64,000 bases of DNA from the NCBI RefSeq assembly GCF_004118935.1, contig NZ_CP035375.1, positions 1,054,001-1,118,000 on the forward strand, read 5' to 3'. The stretch is from Salinibacterium sp. UTAS2018 (GTDB taxonomy: Bacteria > Actinomycetota > Actinomycetes > Actinomycetales > Microbacteriaceae). Shown one piece after another: positions 7,771 through 18,777 of the stretch. Position 1 is the stretch's first letter, and every line of letters begins with the position of its first letter. The notes under the pieces were generated by a model. The model saw only the letters and a program-made list of their open reading frames with translations. It made no database searches and was not told where the DNA came from. A program made the position numbers and the translations under genes.

Positions 7771-9945
7771 CTAGTTCTTGCCGAGGAAGGCTTCGGCGCT
7801 TTCGTCGAGGCGGCGTTGCAGTGCTTCGGCGAGCGCCGGATGCTCCGCAAGGGTCGGATCGGCGGCCTGCACCGTTTGTGCCGCCTCCCGAGCCTCTGTG
7901 ATCAGCTGCCCGTCGTTGGCCACGCGCAGCAGCTTGAGGCTCGAACGCCCACCCGATTGCACTCCGCCGAGCACGTCACCTTCGCGACGCAGCTCGAGGT
8001 CTTTGTTGGCCAGTTCGAAACCATCGAGAGTGGATGCCACGGCCTCGACGCGTTCGCGAGCCAAAGACTCCCCCTCGGCTGCTGTCACAAACAGGCACAG
8101 GCCGGGGACGCCACCACGGCCCACGCGGCCGCGCAACTGATGCAGTTGCGAGACTCCGAAGCGGTCGGCATCGAGCACGACCATGACGGAAGCGTTGGGC
8201 ACGTCGACGCCCACCTCGATCACGGTCGTTGCGACAAGCACATCGATGTCGCCGGCGGCGAAAGCGCGCATGAGCTCGTCTTTCTCGTCGCTCGAGAGCT
8301 TGCCGTGCAGCGCCTCGATCCGCTTGCCCGCGAGAACCTCGTTGCTGCGGAGCGACGCCAGCACCTCGGTGACGTTGGCAATGGGGCGCGGCGGGCCGGC
8401 ATCCGGATCGTCGGTTGATTTCGAGGCGGGCTCGGTGCCAGGCTCTTCGGTCTTGGCATCAATCGCGGGGCACACGACGAACCCCTGCCGGCCGATGGCC
8501 AGTTCTTCGGCCAGTCGCTGCCAGACGCGCGAGACCCAGCCGGGCTTCTCGGCCAGCGGGACCACGTGGCTGCTGATCGGCTGGCGGCCAGCAGGAAGCT
8601 CAGCGATGGACGAAATGTCGAGGTCACCGAAGACCGTCATCGCGACCGTTCGCGGGATCGGGGTGGCGGTGAGAACGAGAACGTGCGGCGGCTTCGCACC
8701 CTTAAGGCGCAGAGCCTCGCGCTGATCAACGCCGAAGCGATGCTGTTCGTCGACGACGACGAGTCCGAGGTCGACGAAGCTCACGGCATCGCCCAAGAGA
8801 GCGTGCGTGCCGATGACGATGCGGGAGGCGCCCGAGACGGTCGCCAGAAGGGCCTTCTTGCGCTCGGCCGTGGGCAACTGACCAGTGATCAGCGTCGGGC
8901 GCAGTTCGGCCGCGAGATCGGGCCCAAGCGTGCGCACGATCGAGCGGAAGTGCTGATGAGCAAGCACCTCGGTGGGCGCCAGCAACGCTGACTGGCCACC
9001 GGATTGCGCAACAGCCAACATTGCCCGCAGCGCGACGAGCGTCTTACCGGAACCCACTTCACCCTGCACCAGGCGATTCATCGGCACAGGCTCGGCGAGG
9101 TCATGGAAAATCTGCTCGCCGACGGACTGCTGGTCGCCCGTGAGCGTAAACGGCAACGCAGCATCGAAACCTTCGAGCAGGGAGCCAGCCGTGCGCGCAA
9201 TCGCCTCAGACTCGCGCTGCTTCTGGCGCTGCTGCAAGAGAGCGGACTGCAGCACGAAAGCTTCTTGAAAGCGCAGGGCATCGCGAGCACTGCGCCAATC
9301 GGAGTCGACCTTGGGGCGGTGCACGAACTCAAGCGCCTGCGAATACCGCAGCAGTTCGCGTTCGCGGCGCACGGCATCCGGCACCGGGTCCTCCAGCGGG
9401 CCGAGGGTATCGAGTACGACCTCGACCGCTTTCTGAATCTGCCAGCTCGCGACCGTGGCGGTAGCGGGATAAATCGGGATTGGCTGCTCAGCCCAGCCCT
9501 TGGCCTGCTCAGGCTTTTTTAGCTCGAGCTCATCGCGATCGAAGAGTTCGTAGTCGGGGTGCGCCAGTTGGCGCGTGCCGCGGTACTGCCCGACTTTGCC
9601 GGCGAAGATTCCGCGCACGCCGGGCATGAGCTCGTTCGCGCGCCAGGCTTGATTAAAAAACGTAAGGGTCAGGATGCCCGTGCCATCGCTGATCGACACC
9701 TCAAGAATGGAGCCGCGCTTGTTGCGCATGGGGCGGTTACGAACCTCGCGCACTTCGGCCACGATCGTGACTGCTTCATCCAGCGGCAACTCGGCAAGAG
9801 CCGTGAGTTCACCGCGCCGCGCATACCGCCGCGGATAGTGCGTCATGAGGTCGCCGACCGTAAGCAAACCGAGGCCGCGCTGCATGGAGGTAGCAGTGCG
9901 CCCGCCGAGCACAGCACTGAGCTTCTGGTCGAGGGGCGAGGTCAC
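7771..9945 (-). CDS. recG: ATP-dependent DNA helicase RecG
   Basis: The protein has 724 residues. It has an N-terminal wedge/OB region (VGDLMTHYPRRYARR; EVREVRNRPMRNKRGS), then superfamily-2 helicase motifs: Walker A GEVGSGKT, motif II as VVDEQHRFG (DEQH), motif III LTATPIPRT, and the C-terminal motif QLRGRVGRGG. RecG remodels stalled replication forks and recombination intermediates. A Glu/Pro/Asp-rich insertion (about residues 490-520) is of a kind seen in actinobacterial RecG. It is divergent from rsmD, with 71 bases between them. Confidence 0.97.
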   Translation of the reverse strand: MTSPLDQKLSAVLGGRTATSMQRGLGLLTVGDLMTHYPRRYARRGELTALAELPLDEAVTIVAEVREVRNRPMRNKRGSILEVSISDGTGILTLTFFNQAWRANELMPGVRGIFAGKVGQYRGTRQLAHPDYELFDRDELELKKPEQAKGWAEQPIPIYPATATVASWQIQKAVEVVLDTLGPLEDPVPDAVRRERELLRYSQALEFVHRPKVDSDWRSARDALRFQEAFVLQSALLQQRQKQRESEAIARTAGSLLEGFDAALPFTLTGDQQSVGEQIFHDLAEPVPMNRLVQGEVGSGKTLVALRAMLAVAQSGGQSALLAPTEVLAHQHFRSIVRTLGPDLAAELRPTLITGQLPTAERKKALLATVSGASRIVIGTHALLGDAVSFVDLGLVVVDEQHRFGVDQREALRLKGAKPPHVLVLTATPIPRTVAMTVFGDLDISSIAELPAGRQPISSHVVPLAEKPGWVSRVWQRLAEELAIGRQGFVVCPAIDAKTEEPGTEPASKSTDDPDAGPPRPIANVTEVLASLRSNEVLAGKRIEALHGKLSSDEKDELMRAFAAGDIDVLVATTVIEVGVDVPNASVMVVLDADRFGVSQLHQLRGRVGRGGVPGLCLFVTAAEGESLARERVEAVASTLDGFELANKDLELRREGDVLGGVQSGGRSSLKLLRVANDGQLITEAREAAQTVQAADPTLAEHPALAEALQRRLDESAEAFLGKN

Positions 9946-10016
9946 TCTAGAAGAGTACCGGTGACCACTGGCGTTGAGCCCGCTGAGGCCCTCACCCGGG
10001 CTAGGCTCGACACGCT

Positions 10017-10589
10017 ATGACTCGCATTATTGCCGGATACGCCGGCTCCCTCACGATTGCCGTTCCCAGCGCCGGAACTCGCCCCACGAGCGACCGCCTG
10101 CGCGAAGCGATTTTCTCCGCGCTCGAAGCCCGCGACGCCATCGAGGGTGCGCGCGTGCTCGACCTTTACGCGGGCACCGGCGCACTCGGCCTCGAATCCG
10201 CGTCTCGCGGTGCGCCCCACGTCACCCTCGTCGAAAACAACGCTCGCGCCGCTGCCACCTGCCGCAAGAACGCGACGCTCATCGCGGCAAAGGCTCCGCG
10301 CGGCTCAAAACCGATCATTCTCACCGCTGCGCGCGCCGTTCACACCTTCTTGGAGACATCCGGCGATCAGTGGGATCTCGTCTTTATCGACCCGCCGTAC
10401 GAGCTGGGCAATGCCGAGCTCGACGTCGCGCTCGCACTGCTGGCGCCGCAGCTCAGCCCGGACGCGCTCGTGATCGTGGAACGCAGTTCACGCGACCCCG
10501 AACCCGAATGGCCCGCCGGGCTCGAACTCGACCGCCGCAAAGACTACGGCGACACCACGCTGTATTGGGTTCAGCCCAGCGAACGCTAG
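10017..10589 (+). CDS. rsmD: 16S rRNA (guanine(966)-N2)-methyltransferase
   Basis: The 190-residue protein begins MTRIIAGYAGS and has RPTSDRLREAIFSAL, the SAM-binding loop LDLYAGTGALGLE and the catalytic motif FIDPPYE (N-methyltransferase DPPY). RsmD methylates G966 of 16S rRNA. It is in its usual place beside recG and coaD. Confidence 0.95.
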   Translation: MTRIIAGYAGSLTIAVPSAGTRPTSDRLREAIFSALEARDAIEGARVLDLYAGTGALGLESASRGAPHVTLVENNARAAATCRKNATLIAAKAPRGSKPIILTAARAVHTFLETSGDQWDLVFIDPPYELGNAELDVALALLAPQLSPDALVIVERSSRDPEPEWPAGLELDRRKDYGDTTLYWVQPSER

Positions 10590-10647
10590 TTCACCCGTTG
10601 GAGCACTCTTCGCTGAACCGTTCGGCGGAGCATAGCTTCAGCACGCT

Positions 10648-11640
10648 CTAGCCCGCCGCGCCATCCCACCCGGCGTAGGGATCCCAGCCGCCACGCTCGG
10701 TGTAGGCGACTCCATCGACGAGCAGCCCTTCACCCTCGACCACGCGACCGATGGCCCGGAACCCTGCCGGCAGCACTGTTGCCTCGGGGAACGTCGCGAG
10801 CAAGGAATGGTCTTCGCCCCCATCGAGCTGCATTCGCCCGCCCACTGCTTCGGATGAAAGATCGAGCCCCACTCCGCTGGCCGTCGCGATACGGCGGGCG
10901 TCGAGCGCGAGCCCATCGCTCAGGTCGAGCATGGCGGTGGCTCCGCCAAGCGCGGCGGCTTTGCCGTCCGCGATCGGAGGGGCCGGCCTGAGTTGGGCGG
11001 CTATGGCCTCGGGATGCTGGGCTGTCAGCGCGGCGGCGGCTGCGGCATCCGGTTCCCCGTCAACGACCCCCTCGGTGAACAGCAAACGGAGCCCCTCAGC
11101 GGCGAGACCAAGCGTGCCGGAAACGGCGATCACGTCGCCCACGCGAGCGCCTGACCGCAGCACGGGAGCGCGGCCTTCGAGGTCGCCAAAAGCAGTGATC
11201 ACAATCGTGAGCACGGTCGAGACCGAAAGGTCGCCGCCGATCACTCCGCAGCCGGGCGCGAGAGCTTCGCAGCCTTCGCGCAGCCCATCAGAGATCGCTT
11301 CCAGCGAAGAAATAGGGGTGTCGTTCGGGGCTGCAATCGCGACCACCAGGCCCGTGGGCACCGCGCCCATCGCGGCGACATCCGAGAGGTTCGTAGCCGC
11401 AGCCTTCCACCCGAGGTCGTACGGGCTCGACCAGGCCAGCCGAAAATCGGGGCCGTGGATCATCATGTCTGTCGTGATCACGACGCGCTTGTCGGGTGTA
11501 GCGAGCACGGCCGAATCATCGCCGGGGCCGATCAATTCGGCAGATGCAGAGGGCAGCCGCGGGAAAATACGCTTCAGCGCGGCAAGTTCGCCCACGCCTC
11601 CGAGAGTGTCTGGGGTCTCGCGCTCGCGGTCAATCGTCAT
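10648..11640 (-). CDS. thiL: Thiamine-monophosphate kinase
   Basis: The product has 330 residues. It shows the ThiL start (GELAALKRIFPRLP), the Mg-ATP-binding segment GPGDDSAVL, the dimer/active-site strand VVITTDMMIHGPDFR, and LSDVAAMGA. ThiL phosphorylates thiamine monophosphate to the cofactor thiamine diphosphate. The gene is convergent with rsmD and divergent from the DUF3515 lipoprotein gene with only 23 bases between them, so their promoters must overlap the coding starts. Confidence 0.94.
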   Translation of the reverse strand: MTIDRERETPDTLGGVGELAALKRIFPRLPSASAELIGPGDDSAVLATPDKRVVITTDMMIHGPDFRLAWSSPYDLGWKAAATNLSDVAAMGAVPTGLVVAIAAPNDTPISSLEAISDGLREGCEALAPGCGVIGGDLSVSTVLTIVITAFGDLEGRAPVLRSGARVGDVIAVSGTLGLAAEGLRLLFTEGVVDGEPDAAAAAALTAQHPEAIAAQLRPAPPIADGKAAALGGATAMLDLSDGLALDARRIATASGVGLDLSSEAVGGRMQLDGGEDHSLLATFPEATVLPAGFRAIGRVVEGEGLLVDGVAYTERGGWDPYAGWDGAAG

Positions 11641-11663
11641 GAACTCACGGTAGCCTGAAGGCG

Positions 11664-12200
11664 ATGAGAACGACGACCCGCACTCCCCTGATCGCCCTGC
11701 TTGCGATGGTTCCTTTGCTGGCGACGCTGGGCGGCTGCGCGGCGACTGTGCCGCTAGAACCCGGAGATGACGCCGGCAACCCCTCGTGCGCTGATGTCAT
11801 TGTGCGGTTGCCCGACACTGTCGCAGGGCTCGACAAGCGCGAGACCAATGCTCAAGGCACTGGAGCCTGGGGCGAACCCGCCACTATCTTGCTGCGCTGC
11901 GGTGTTGCCGTGCCCGACCCCACGGCAGAATTCGCGTGCGTCACGGCGCCCGAAGACGGCATCGACTGGCTACGCGACGACAGCGATGCCCCCAACTATG
12001 TCTTCACGTCGTACGGCCGCGACCCTGCGGTTCAGGTCATTGTTGACAGCGATGGCGACCCCGATATTGAGGGCGACGAGGTCTCCGGTTTTGAAGCCCT
12101 AAGCGATGTCGCGGGCGCCGTCAGCCAAGTGCCGGCCGATCGCTTCTGTGTTGCCCTCTCGGATACACCGGCACCAAGCGAGACAGAGTCGTCCGAGTAG
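11664..12200 (+). CDS. DUF3515 family lipoprotein
   Basis: The protein has 178 residues and a lipoprotein signal peptide: basic start, hydrophobic run LIALLAMVPLLATL and lipobox LGGC (Cys at about residue 25). The mature part contains the segment PSCADVIVRLPDTVAGL and two further Cys residues typical of DUF3515, a family of actinobacterial exported proteins of unknown role commonly next to ddl and thiL, as here. The tail is acidic and Ser-rich. Confidence 0.85.
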   Translation: MRTTTRTPLIALLAMVPLLATLGGCAATVPLEPGDDAGNPSCADVIVRLPDTVAGLDKRETNAQGTGAWGEPATILLRCGVAVPDPTAEFACVTAPEDGIDWLRDDSDAPNYVFTSYGRDPAVQVIVDSDGDPDIEGDEVSGFEALSDVAGAVSQVPADRFCVALSDTPAPSETESSE

Positions 12201-12267
12201 CACGAGGCGGTACAGCCGACGCTGATGCCCCGCTCACCGCGGTAGCAAACAGCCCGGCTATCGCCGC

Positions 12268-13386
12268 CTAACGAACGGTTTCGAGACCGAGTTCGATAAG
12301 CTCGTCGATCAACTCGGGGTAGCTCATTCCGCTAGCGGCCCAGCATTTGGGGAACATCGAGATCGGCGTGAACCCCGGCAACGTGTTGATTTCGTTCACT
12401 ACAAATTCGATGCCGTCGTAGAAAAAGTCGACGCGCGCGAGCCCGGCTCCCCCGATCGATTCGAAAGCACGGGCTGCGGTGCGCTGCATCTGCCAGAGTT
12501 CACCGTCGCGCAACGGCGCAGGGCAAATGAGTTCGGCTGCGGCCACATCGAGGTACTTGGCCTCAAAGTCATAAAAGTCGCGACCGGTGACGACGATCTC
12601 GCCTGCGACACTCACGCGCGTCTCGCCGCCATCGCGACCCGAGAGCACGCCGCACTCAATCTCGCGACCCGTCATCGCCTGCTCGACCAGAGCGGTGGAG
12701 TCTTCGGCAAAAGCGGTGGCGAAAGCAGCATCGAGTTCATCGCGGCTCGAGACCTTCGTCACGCCCACGGAGGAGCCAGCGCGGGCAGGCTTCACAAAGA
12801 CGGGGAAACCGAGGCTGGATGCGCGCGTGCGCCAGACATCCGGAGTGCGTTGCCACTCGAGCGCCGACACAGTCACCCACGGTGCAACCGCGACGCCGGC
12901 GGCCTCAAGAGCGAGCTTCGTGAAGTGCTTGTTCATGCCCATGGCCGAGGCGAGCACGCCATTGCCCACGTAGGGCAAGCCGGAGAGCTCGACGAGGCCC
13001 TGAATGGTGCCGTCTTCGCCGAAAGGTCCGTGCAAGATGGGGAACACAATGTCGACCTCGCCGAGGATGCGGACGCTGCCGTCGGCATCCACCACGGTCA
13101 TTTCGCGAGAGGTAGCCGAGTCGGGCCAGCGCACGCGCGTGCCGTTGTCAACGACCTCGGGCATCGCCTCGGAGTTGAGCGTGAAGGTCTCAGCGTTGTC
13201 AGGCTGCAGCGTGAAGGCGCCGTCACGAGTAATGCCGACGGGGATGACGGTGTACTTGTCGCGGTCAATTGCCGAGAGCACTCCCCCGGCAGTGGCGCAA
13301 CTGATGCTGTGTTCTGACGAACGGCCGCCAAAGAGCAGCACCACTGTCACAGGACCGCTCACGGTTGGCGTGGGCTGGATCGTCAT
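12268..13386 (-). CDS. ddl: D-alanine--D-alanine ligase
   Basis: The 372-residue protein is an ATP-grasp ligase. It has VVLLFGGRSSEHSISC near the start, the ATP-binding segment GFPVFVKPARAGSSVGVTKV, and the C-terminal Mg-binding segment FVVNEINTLPGFT. Ddl makes the D-Ala-D-Ala dipeptide of peptidoglycan. It starts 3 bases after the gpsA stop and is the last gene of the leuC-leuD-murA-plsC-gpsA-ddl operon. Confidence 0.96.
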   Translation of the reverse strand: MTIQPTPTVSGPVTVVLLFGGRSSEHSISCATAGGVLSAIDRDKYTVIPVGITRDGAFTLQPDNAETFTLNSEAMPEVVDNGTRVRWPDSATSREMTVVDADGSVRILGEVDIVFPILHGPFGEDGTIQGLVELSGLPYVGNGVLASAMGMNKHFTKLALEAAGVAVAPWVTVSALEWQRTPDVWRTRASSLGFPVFVKPARAGSSVGVTKVSSRDELDAAFATAFAEDSTALVEQAMTGREIECGVLSGRDGGETRVSVAGEIVVTGRDFYDFEAKYLDVAAAELICPAPLRDGELWQMQRTAARAFESIGGAGLARVDFFYDGIEFVVNEINTLPGFTPISMFPKCWAASGMSYPELIDELIELGLETVR

Positions 13387-13389
13387 TAT

Positions 13390-14421
13390 TTACTCCCCTT
13401 GAGGAAGATCGTCAGTGGTGAGATGCGGCGCAATATCGCGCGGGGCGAGCGTGCCTGCCAGAACTTCGGCGACCTGGCTCGCAATCGGCATATCCACGCC
13501 CTTCGAGAGCGCAAGTTCAAGAATCGGCGCCACGGACGATAGGCCCTCAGCGGTCTGGTTCATCTGCTTGATGACTTCAGAGAAGCTGTAGCCCTGGCCC
13601 AGAAGGCGACCGGCGGTGTTATTGCGCGAGAGCGATGACTCGCAGGTTGCGATGAGGTCACCGAGACCGGCGAGACCGGCGAGTGTTTCTGCGCGGGCAC
13701 CGAAAGCGACCGAGAAGTCGGTCATTTCGGCAAGGCCACGCGTGATGATTGACGCCTTGGTGTTCTCGCCGTACCCCACACCATCCACAATTCCAATTGC
13801 GACAGCGATGAGGTTCTTGAGCACTCCGCCGAACTCGGTACCGATGACGTCGGTGTTCACGAACGAGCGGAAGTAACGGTTGCGCGCGGTTACCGCGACG
13901 GCGGTGGCTGTTTCGAGGCTGGCACTGCTCATGACGGCAGCGGTCGGCTGCTCTTTGGCGATTTCGAGCGCCAAGTTGGGGCCGGATGCCACGGCCACCC
14001 TGCTGGGGTCGATGCCCAGCTCTTGCAGAATCACTTCACTCATGCGCGCTCCGGTGCCCTTTTCAACACCCTTCATGAGCGAAACGATGATCGCGTTCTC
14101 GGGGATCAGTTCGCGCACGATGCGAAGGTTCTCGCGGAGGGACTGCGCGGGCACGGAAAGGTACACCTGCTCCGCGCCATCCAGAACTTCAGGCAGCTTG
14201 TCGCTCGCCCAGAGCGAGCGTGGCAGGTTGATGCCGGGGAGGTAGTCACTGTTGCGCTTGGACTGGGAGATCTCGCGAGCAAGCTCCGGGCGCCGCGCCC
14301 AGAGCGCTACGTCGTTGCCGCCGTCAGCCAGAATCTTAGAGAATGTCGTTCCCCAGGATCCGGCGCCAAGAACGGCGACGCGGCGAGGGGTTTCGGGCGT
14401 TTCAGCGTTGTCGTTAATCAC
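13390..14421 (-). CDS. gpsA: NAD(P)-dependent glycerol-3-phosphate dehydrogenase
   Basis: The protein has 343 residues from a GTG at 14421; an ATG at 14460 is in frame but would overlap plsC by 38 bases. It has the NAD(P) loop VAVLGAGSWGTTFS, SLMKGVEKGTG, the catalytic-domain segment VASGPNLALEIAKEQPTA and the C-terminal domain with NRYFRSF. GpsA makes sn-glycerol-3-phosphate for phospholipids. The GTG lies one base after the plsC stop, a coupling that supports this start and fits with the acyltransferase upstream. Confidence 0.94.
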   Translation of the reverse strand: MINDNAETPETPRRVAVLGAGSWGTTFSKILADGGNDVALWARRPELAREISQSKRNSDYLPGINLPRSLWASDKLPEVLDGAEQVYLSVPAQSLRENLRIVRELIPENAIIVSLMKGVEKGTGARMSEVILQELGIDPSRVAVASGPNLALEIAKEQPTAAVMSSASLETATAVAVTARNRYFRSFVNTDVIGTEFGGVLKNLIAVAIGIVDGVGYGENTKASIITRGLAEMTDFSVAFGARAETLAGLAGLGDLIATCESSLSRNNTAGRLLGQGYSFSEVIKQMNQTAEGLSSVAPILELALSKGVDMPIASQVAEVLAGTLAPRDIAPHLTTDDLPQGE

Positions 14422-14422
14422 G

Positions 14423-15193
14423 TTATTTGCCCTCGAATCGGCCGGTCTCGCTTTGACCATGCTCGGCGGGGTTGTAGCGCACCGCGGGGGCGCTCTCTTG
14501 GCGCAATTCTTCCAGCAGCGTCGTGATGGCAGTCATGAGTTTCTCCGTTGCTTCGGCGAGCACACGCGAATCCACATGCTTGCCCTCGTATTCCGAGAGA
14601 TCGATGGGTTCACCAAATCGAATGTGAATTGTCTTACGGGGAAAAACACTAATACGTTTTGAGTATCGCGGCAGGATTTCGTGCGCGCCCCAACTGGCAG
14701 TCGGGATGAGCGGTATACCCGCTTCGAGCGCCGTTCGCACTGCGCCGTACTTGCCACGCATCGGCCACATGTTGGGTTCGCGCGTCAACGAACCTTCCGG
14801 ATAAATGACCACGGCAAGGCCCTGGTCAGCGATCTGCCGGGCCGCTTTCATCGGGTCGGCACTCTGGCGCCCTCGAGACACGCGTTCGACAGGAACCTGC
14901 CCAGATTGCCTCAGCAGCCATCCCACGACGGGCACCTTAAACAACGAGGCCTTGGCCATGTAGCGCGGCATGCGCCCCAGTTTCCACATCCCCACACCGA
15001 TCACGACGGGGTCGATATTGCTGTAGTGGTTCGGCGACATCACGAAGGCACCCTCGGCAGGAACGTGGTGTGAGTCGTGCAGAGTGAACTTCGCCAACAC
15101 CGTCATGGTGGGCAGCAACAGAAAAGCGAGCACGCGAAAAGCGGCCGTTTTCTCGGACTTTCGTCGCTTCGGTTGCGGTGAGCTCGAGGTCAC
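14423..15193 (-). CDS. 1-acylglycerol-3-phosphate acyltransferase family (PlsC-like)
   Basis: The 256-residue protein has the acyltransferase motifs NHYSNID (HX4D, near residue 56) and YPEGS (about residue 132). An N-terminal hydrophobic segment (about residues 20-36) suggests membrane attachment. PlsC-like enzymes acylate lysophosphatidic acid. It is placed between murA and gpsA, as in many actinobacteria. The C-terminal 40 residues are hydrophilic and probably disordered. Confidence 0.9.
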   Translation of the reverse strand: MTSSSPQPKRRKSEKTAAFRVLAFLLLPTMTVLAKFTLHDSHHVPAEGAFVMSPNHYSNIDPVVIGVGMWKLGRMPRYMAKASLFKVPVVGWLLRQSGQVPVERVSRGRQSADPMKAARQIADQGLAVVIYPEGSLTREPNMWPMRGKYGAVRTALEAGIPLIPTASWGAHEILPRYSKRISVFPRKTIHIRFGEPIDLSEYEGKHVDSRVLAEATEKLMTAITTLLEELRQESAPAVRYNPAEHGQSETGRFEGK

Positions 15194-15199
15194 CGGCGG

Positions 15200-16567
15200 C
15201 TATCCCTCGTAGACGAAGTCAGCGCCCAGCGATTCGAGCTTGTCGATGAAGTGTTCGTACCCACGCGCAATGATGCCGATGTTGCTCACGGTCGATTGCC
15301 CGTCAGCAGTCAGCGCCGCAATGAGGTGGCTGAAGCCACCACGCAGGTCAGGAATCTCGACGTCTGCTCCGTGCAGCGGCGTCGGCCCAATAATGACGGC
15401 GGCCTGCTCCAGCGGACGACGAGGCACGCGACGGCTGACCGACTCGATTCCCTCTTCGAAGACCTCGATGTTGGCGCCCATCTCGATTAGCGCCGATGTG
15501 AAGCCCAAACGGTTTTCGTACACGGTCTCGTGAACGACTGAACGGCCTTCAGCCTGGGTGAGCGCCACGATAAGCGGCTGCTGCCAGTCGGTCATGAAGC
15601 CGGGGTGAACGTCAGTCTCGATAACAACCGGCTTGAGCGGCCCGCCCGGGTGCCAGAAACGGATGCCGTCTTCAGCGATGTCGAAAGCGCCACCAACCTT
15701 GCGGAAGATGTTCAAAAAGGTCATGAGCTCTTGCTGCAAAGCACCCTCGACGAAGATGTCTCCGCCCGTTGCCAGTGCGGCGGATGCCCAGCTGGCGGCC
15801 TCGTTGCGGTCGAACAGCGCGCGGTGGTTGTAGCCGCTGAGCTTCTCTACACCCTCAATGAAGATGACGCGGTTGGGCTCAACATTGATAATGGCGCCCA
15901 TCTTTTGCAAGATGGCGATGAGATCCATGATCTCGGGCTCGATTGCTGCGCCCTTGAGCTCAGTGACGCCCTTGGCCAGCACAGCGGTGAGCAAGACCTG
16001 TTCGGTTGCTCCCACGCTCGGGTAGGGCAGATCGATGTTCGCGCCGTGGAGGCCGTCGGGAGCCGTGAGGCGAATGCCCTCATAGCTCTTGTCAACGACA
16101 GCGCCGAAGGCACGCAGAGCATCCAAATGGAAGTCAATGGGGCGGTCGCCGATGCGGCAACCACCGAGGTCAGGGATGAGAGCTTCGCCGAGGCGGTGAA
16201 GAAGCGGACCGCAGAAGAGGATCGGGATACGGCTAGAACCGGCAAGGGCATCAATCTTGGCGAAGTGTGCCTTGAGTACGTTCTTGGGGTCGAGGGTGAG
16301 TTCGCCGTCACTGGTCTCGGTGACCGTAACGCCGTAGGCCTCAAGCATCCCGGTAACGACGCCGACGTCGCTAATGGCCGGAACGTCCCTGAGAACGCTG
16401 GGGGTGTCAGCGAGAAGCGCCGCTACCATTGCTTTAGTAGCGAGGTTCTTGGCACCACGAACGTTGATACGTCCGCGAAGCGGCTTGCCGCCGTTGATGA
16501 CGATCTGGTTGGAATGCAGTCCTGAGCGCTTGGCTGCCGCGGTCGCGTCTTGTGCCAATGGATTCAT
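15200..16567 (-). CDS. murA: UDP-N-acetylglucosamine 1-carboxyvinyltransferase
   Basis: The 455-residue protein catalyses the first committed step of peptidoglycan synthesis, transfer of enolpyruvate from PEP to UDP-GlcNAc. It shows GGKPLRGRINVRGAKN at the N-terminus and GGCRIGDRPIDFHL, in which the Cys is the residue alkylated by fosfomycin. Since that Cys is present rather than Asp, fosfomycin resistance by the Cys-to-Asp route is not indicated. It lies 8 bases upstream of leuD's stop side and 6 bases upstream of plsC, within the operon. Confidence 0.95.
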   Translation of the reverse strand: MNPLAQDATAAAKRSGLHSNQIVINGGKPLRGRINVRGAKNLATKAMVAALLADTPSVLRDVPAISDVGVVTGMLEAYGVTVTETSDGELTLDPKNVLKAHFAKIDALAGSSRIPILFCGPLLHRLGEALIPDLGGCRIGDRPIDFHLDALRAFGAVVDKSYEGIRLTAPDGLHGANIDLPYPSVGATEQVLLTAVLAKGVTELKGAAIEPEIMDLIAILQKMGAIINVEPNRVIFIEGVEKLSGYNHRALFDRNEAASWASAALATGGDIFVEGALQQELMTFLNIFRKVGGAFDIAEDGIRFWHPGGPLKPVVIETDVHPGFMTDWQQPLIVALTQAEGRSVVHETVYENRLGFTSALIEMGANIEVFEEGIESVSRRVPRRPLEQAAVIIGPTPLHGADVEIPDLRGGFSHLIAALTADGQSTVSNIGIIARGYEHFIDKLESLGADFVYEG

Positions 16568-16575
16568 CGTTACCT

Positions 16576-17171
16576 CTACTTCGCTGGCAAAGTCTTAGGT
16601 CGCCATGATTCGCGGCGGCTTTCGAACTCCGTGATGTCTGTTTCGTTTCTCAGGGTGAGGCCGATGTCATCGAGGCCTTCGAGCAAACGCCATCTAGTGT
16701 AATCGTCAATCTCGAAAGAGAACTGTGCAGATCCTGCACTCACGGTGCGTGATTCAAGGTCGACGCTCACTTCGAGTTCAGAGTCGGCCTCGACGAGGGC
16801 CCACAAAGTCTCGATGTCCGCCTCAGTCAATTGCGCTGCCAAAAGACCCTGCTTGCCCGAGTTACCGCGGAAAATGTCTCCGAATCGCGAACTGAGCACG
16901 GCTTGGAAGCCGAAGTCGCGAAGAGCCCAGACGGCGTGCTCACGGCTGGAGCCAGTACCGAAGTCTGAACCTGCGATGAGAATTTTGCCGTGGCTGTAAG
17001 GCTCACGGTTAAGGATGAAGTCAGGGTCTTGGCGCCAGCCGAAGAAGAGGGCGTCTTCGAAGCCAGTCTTCGTCACTCGCTTGAGAAACTCAGCTGGGAT
17101 GATCTGGTCGGTGTCAACGTTGCTGCGCTTGAGCGGAACGGCGACTCCGCTGATGGTCGTGATCTTGTCCA

Positions 17172-17172
<1 letters not shown>
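16576..17172 (-). CDS. leuD: 3-isopropylmalate dehydratase small subunit
   Basis: The 198-residue protein has [23 protein letters not shown] at the start, the swivel-domain motif [13 protein letters not shown], and the typical LeuD length. With LeuC it isomerises 2-isopropylmalate to 3-isopropylmalate in leucine synthesis. The ATG at 17172 overlaps the leuC stop by one base (TAATG), so the subunits are translationally coupled. Confidence 0.96.
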
Positions 17173-18632
<1,460 letters not shown>

Positions 18633-18777
18633 AGAGCACCTCTTTCGAATCAACGATCGCACCGCAAAAAACGCGGCTCAATCTCTCTAGTCTATGCCGC
18701 GCAGCCCTGTCGGTTTTGATCGCTAAAGTGCGCGCTGCGGAGAGCGGTGATGGCGTGCGTGTTCGCCGTTCGCGCGC

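Noticed and set aside
18633..18777. Leucine attenuator upstream of leuC
   Set aside because: No short ORF with Leu codons and no terminator/antiterminator pair could be read in this interval.
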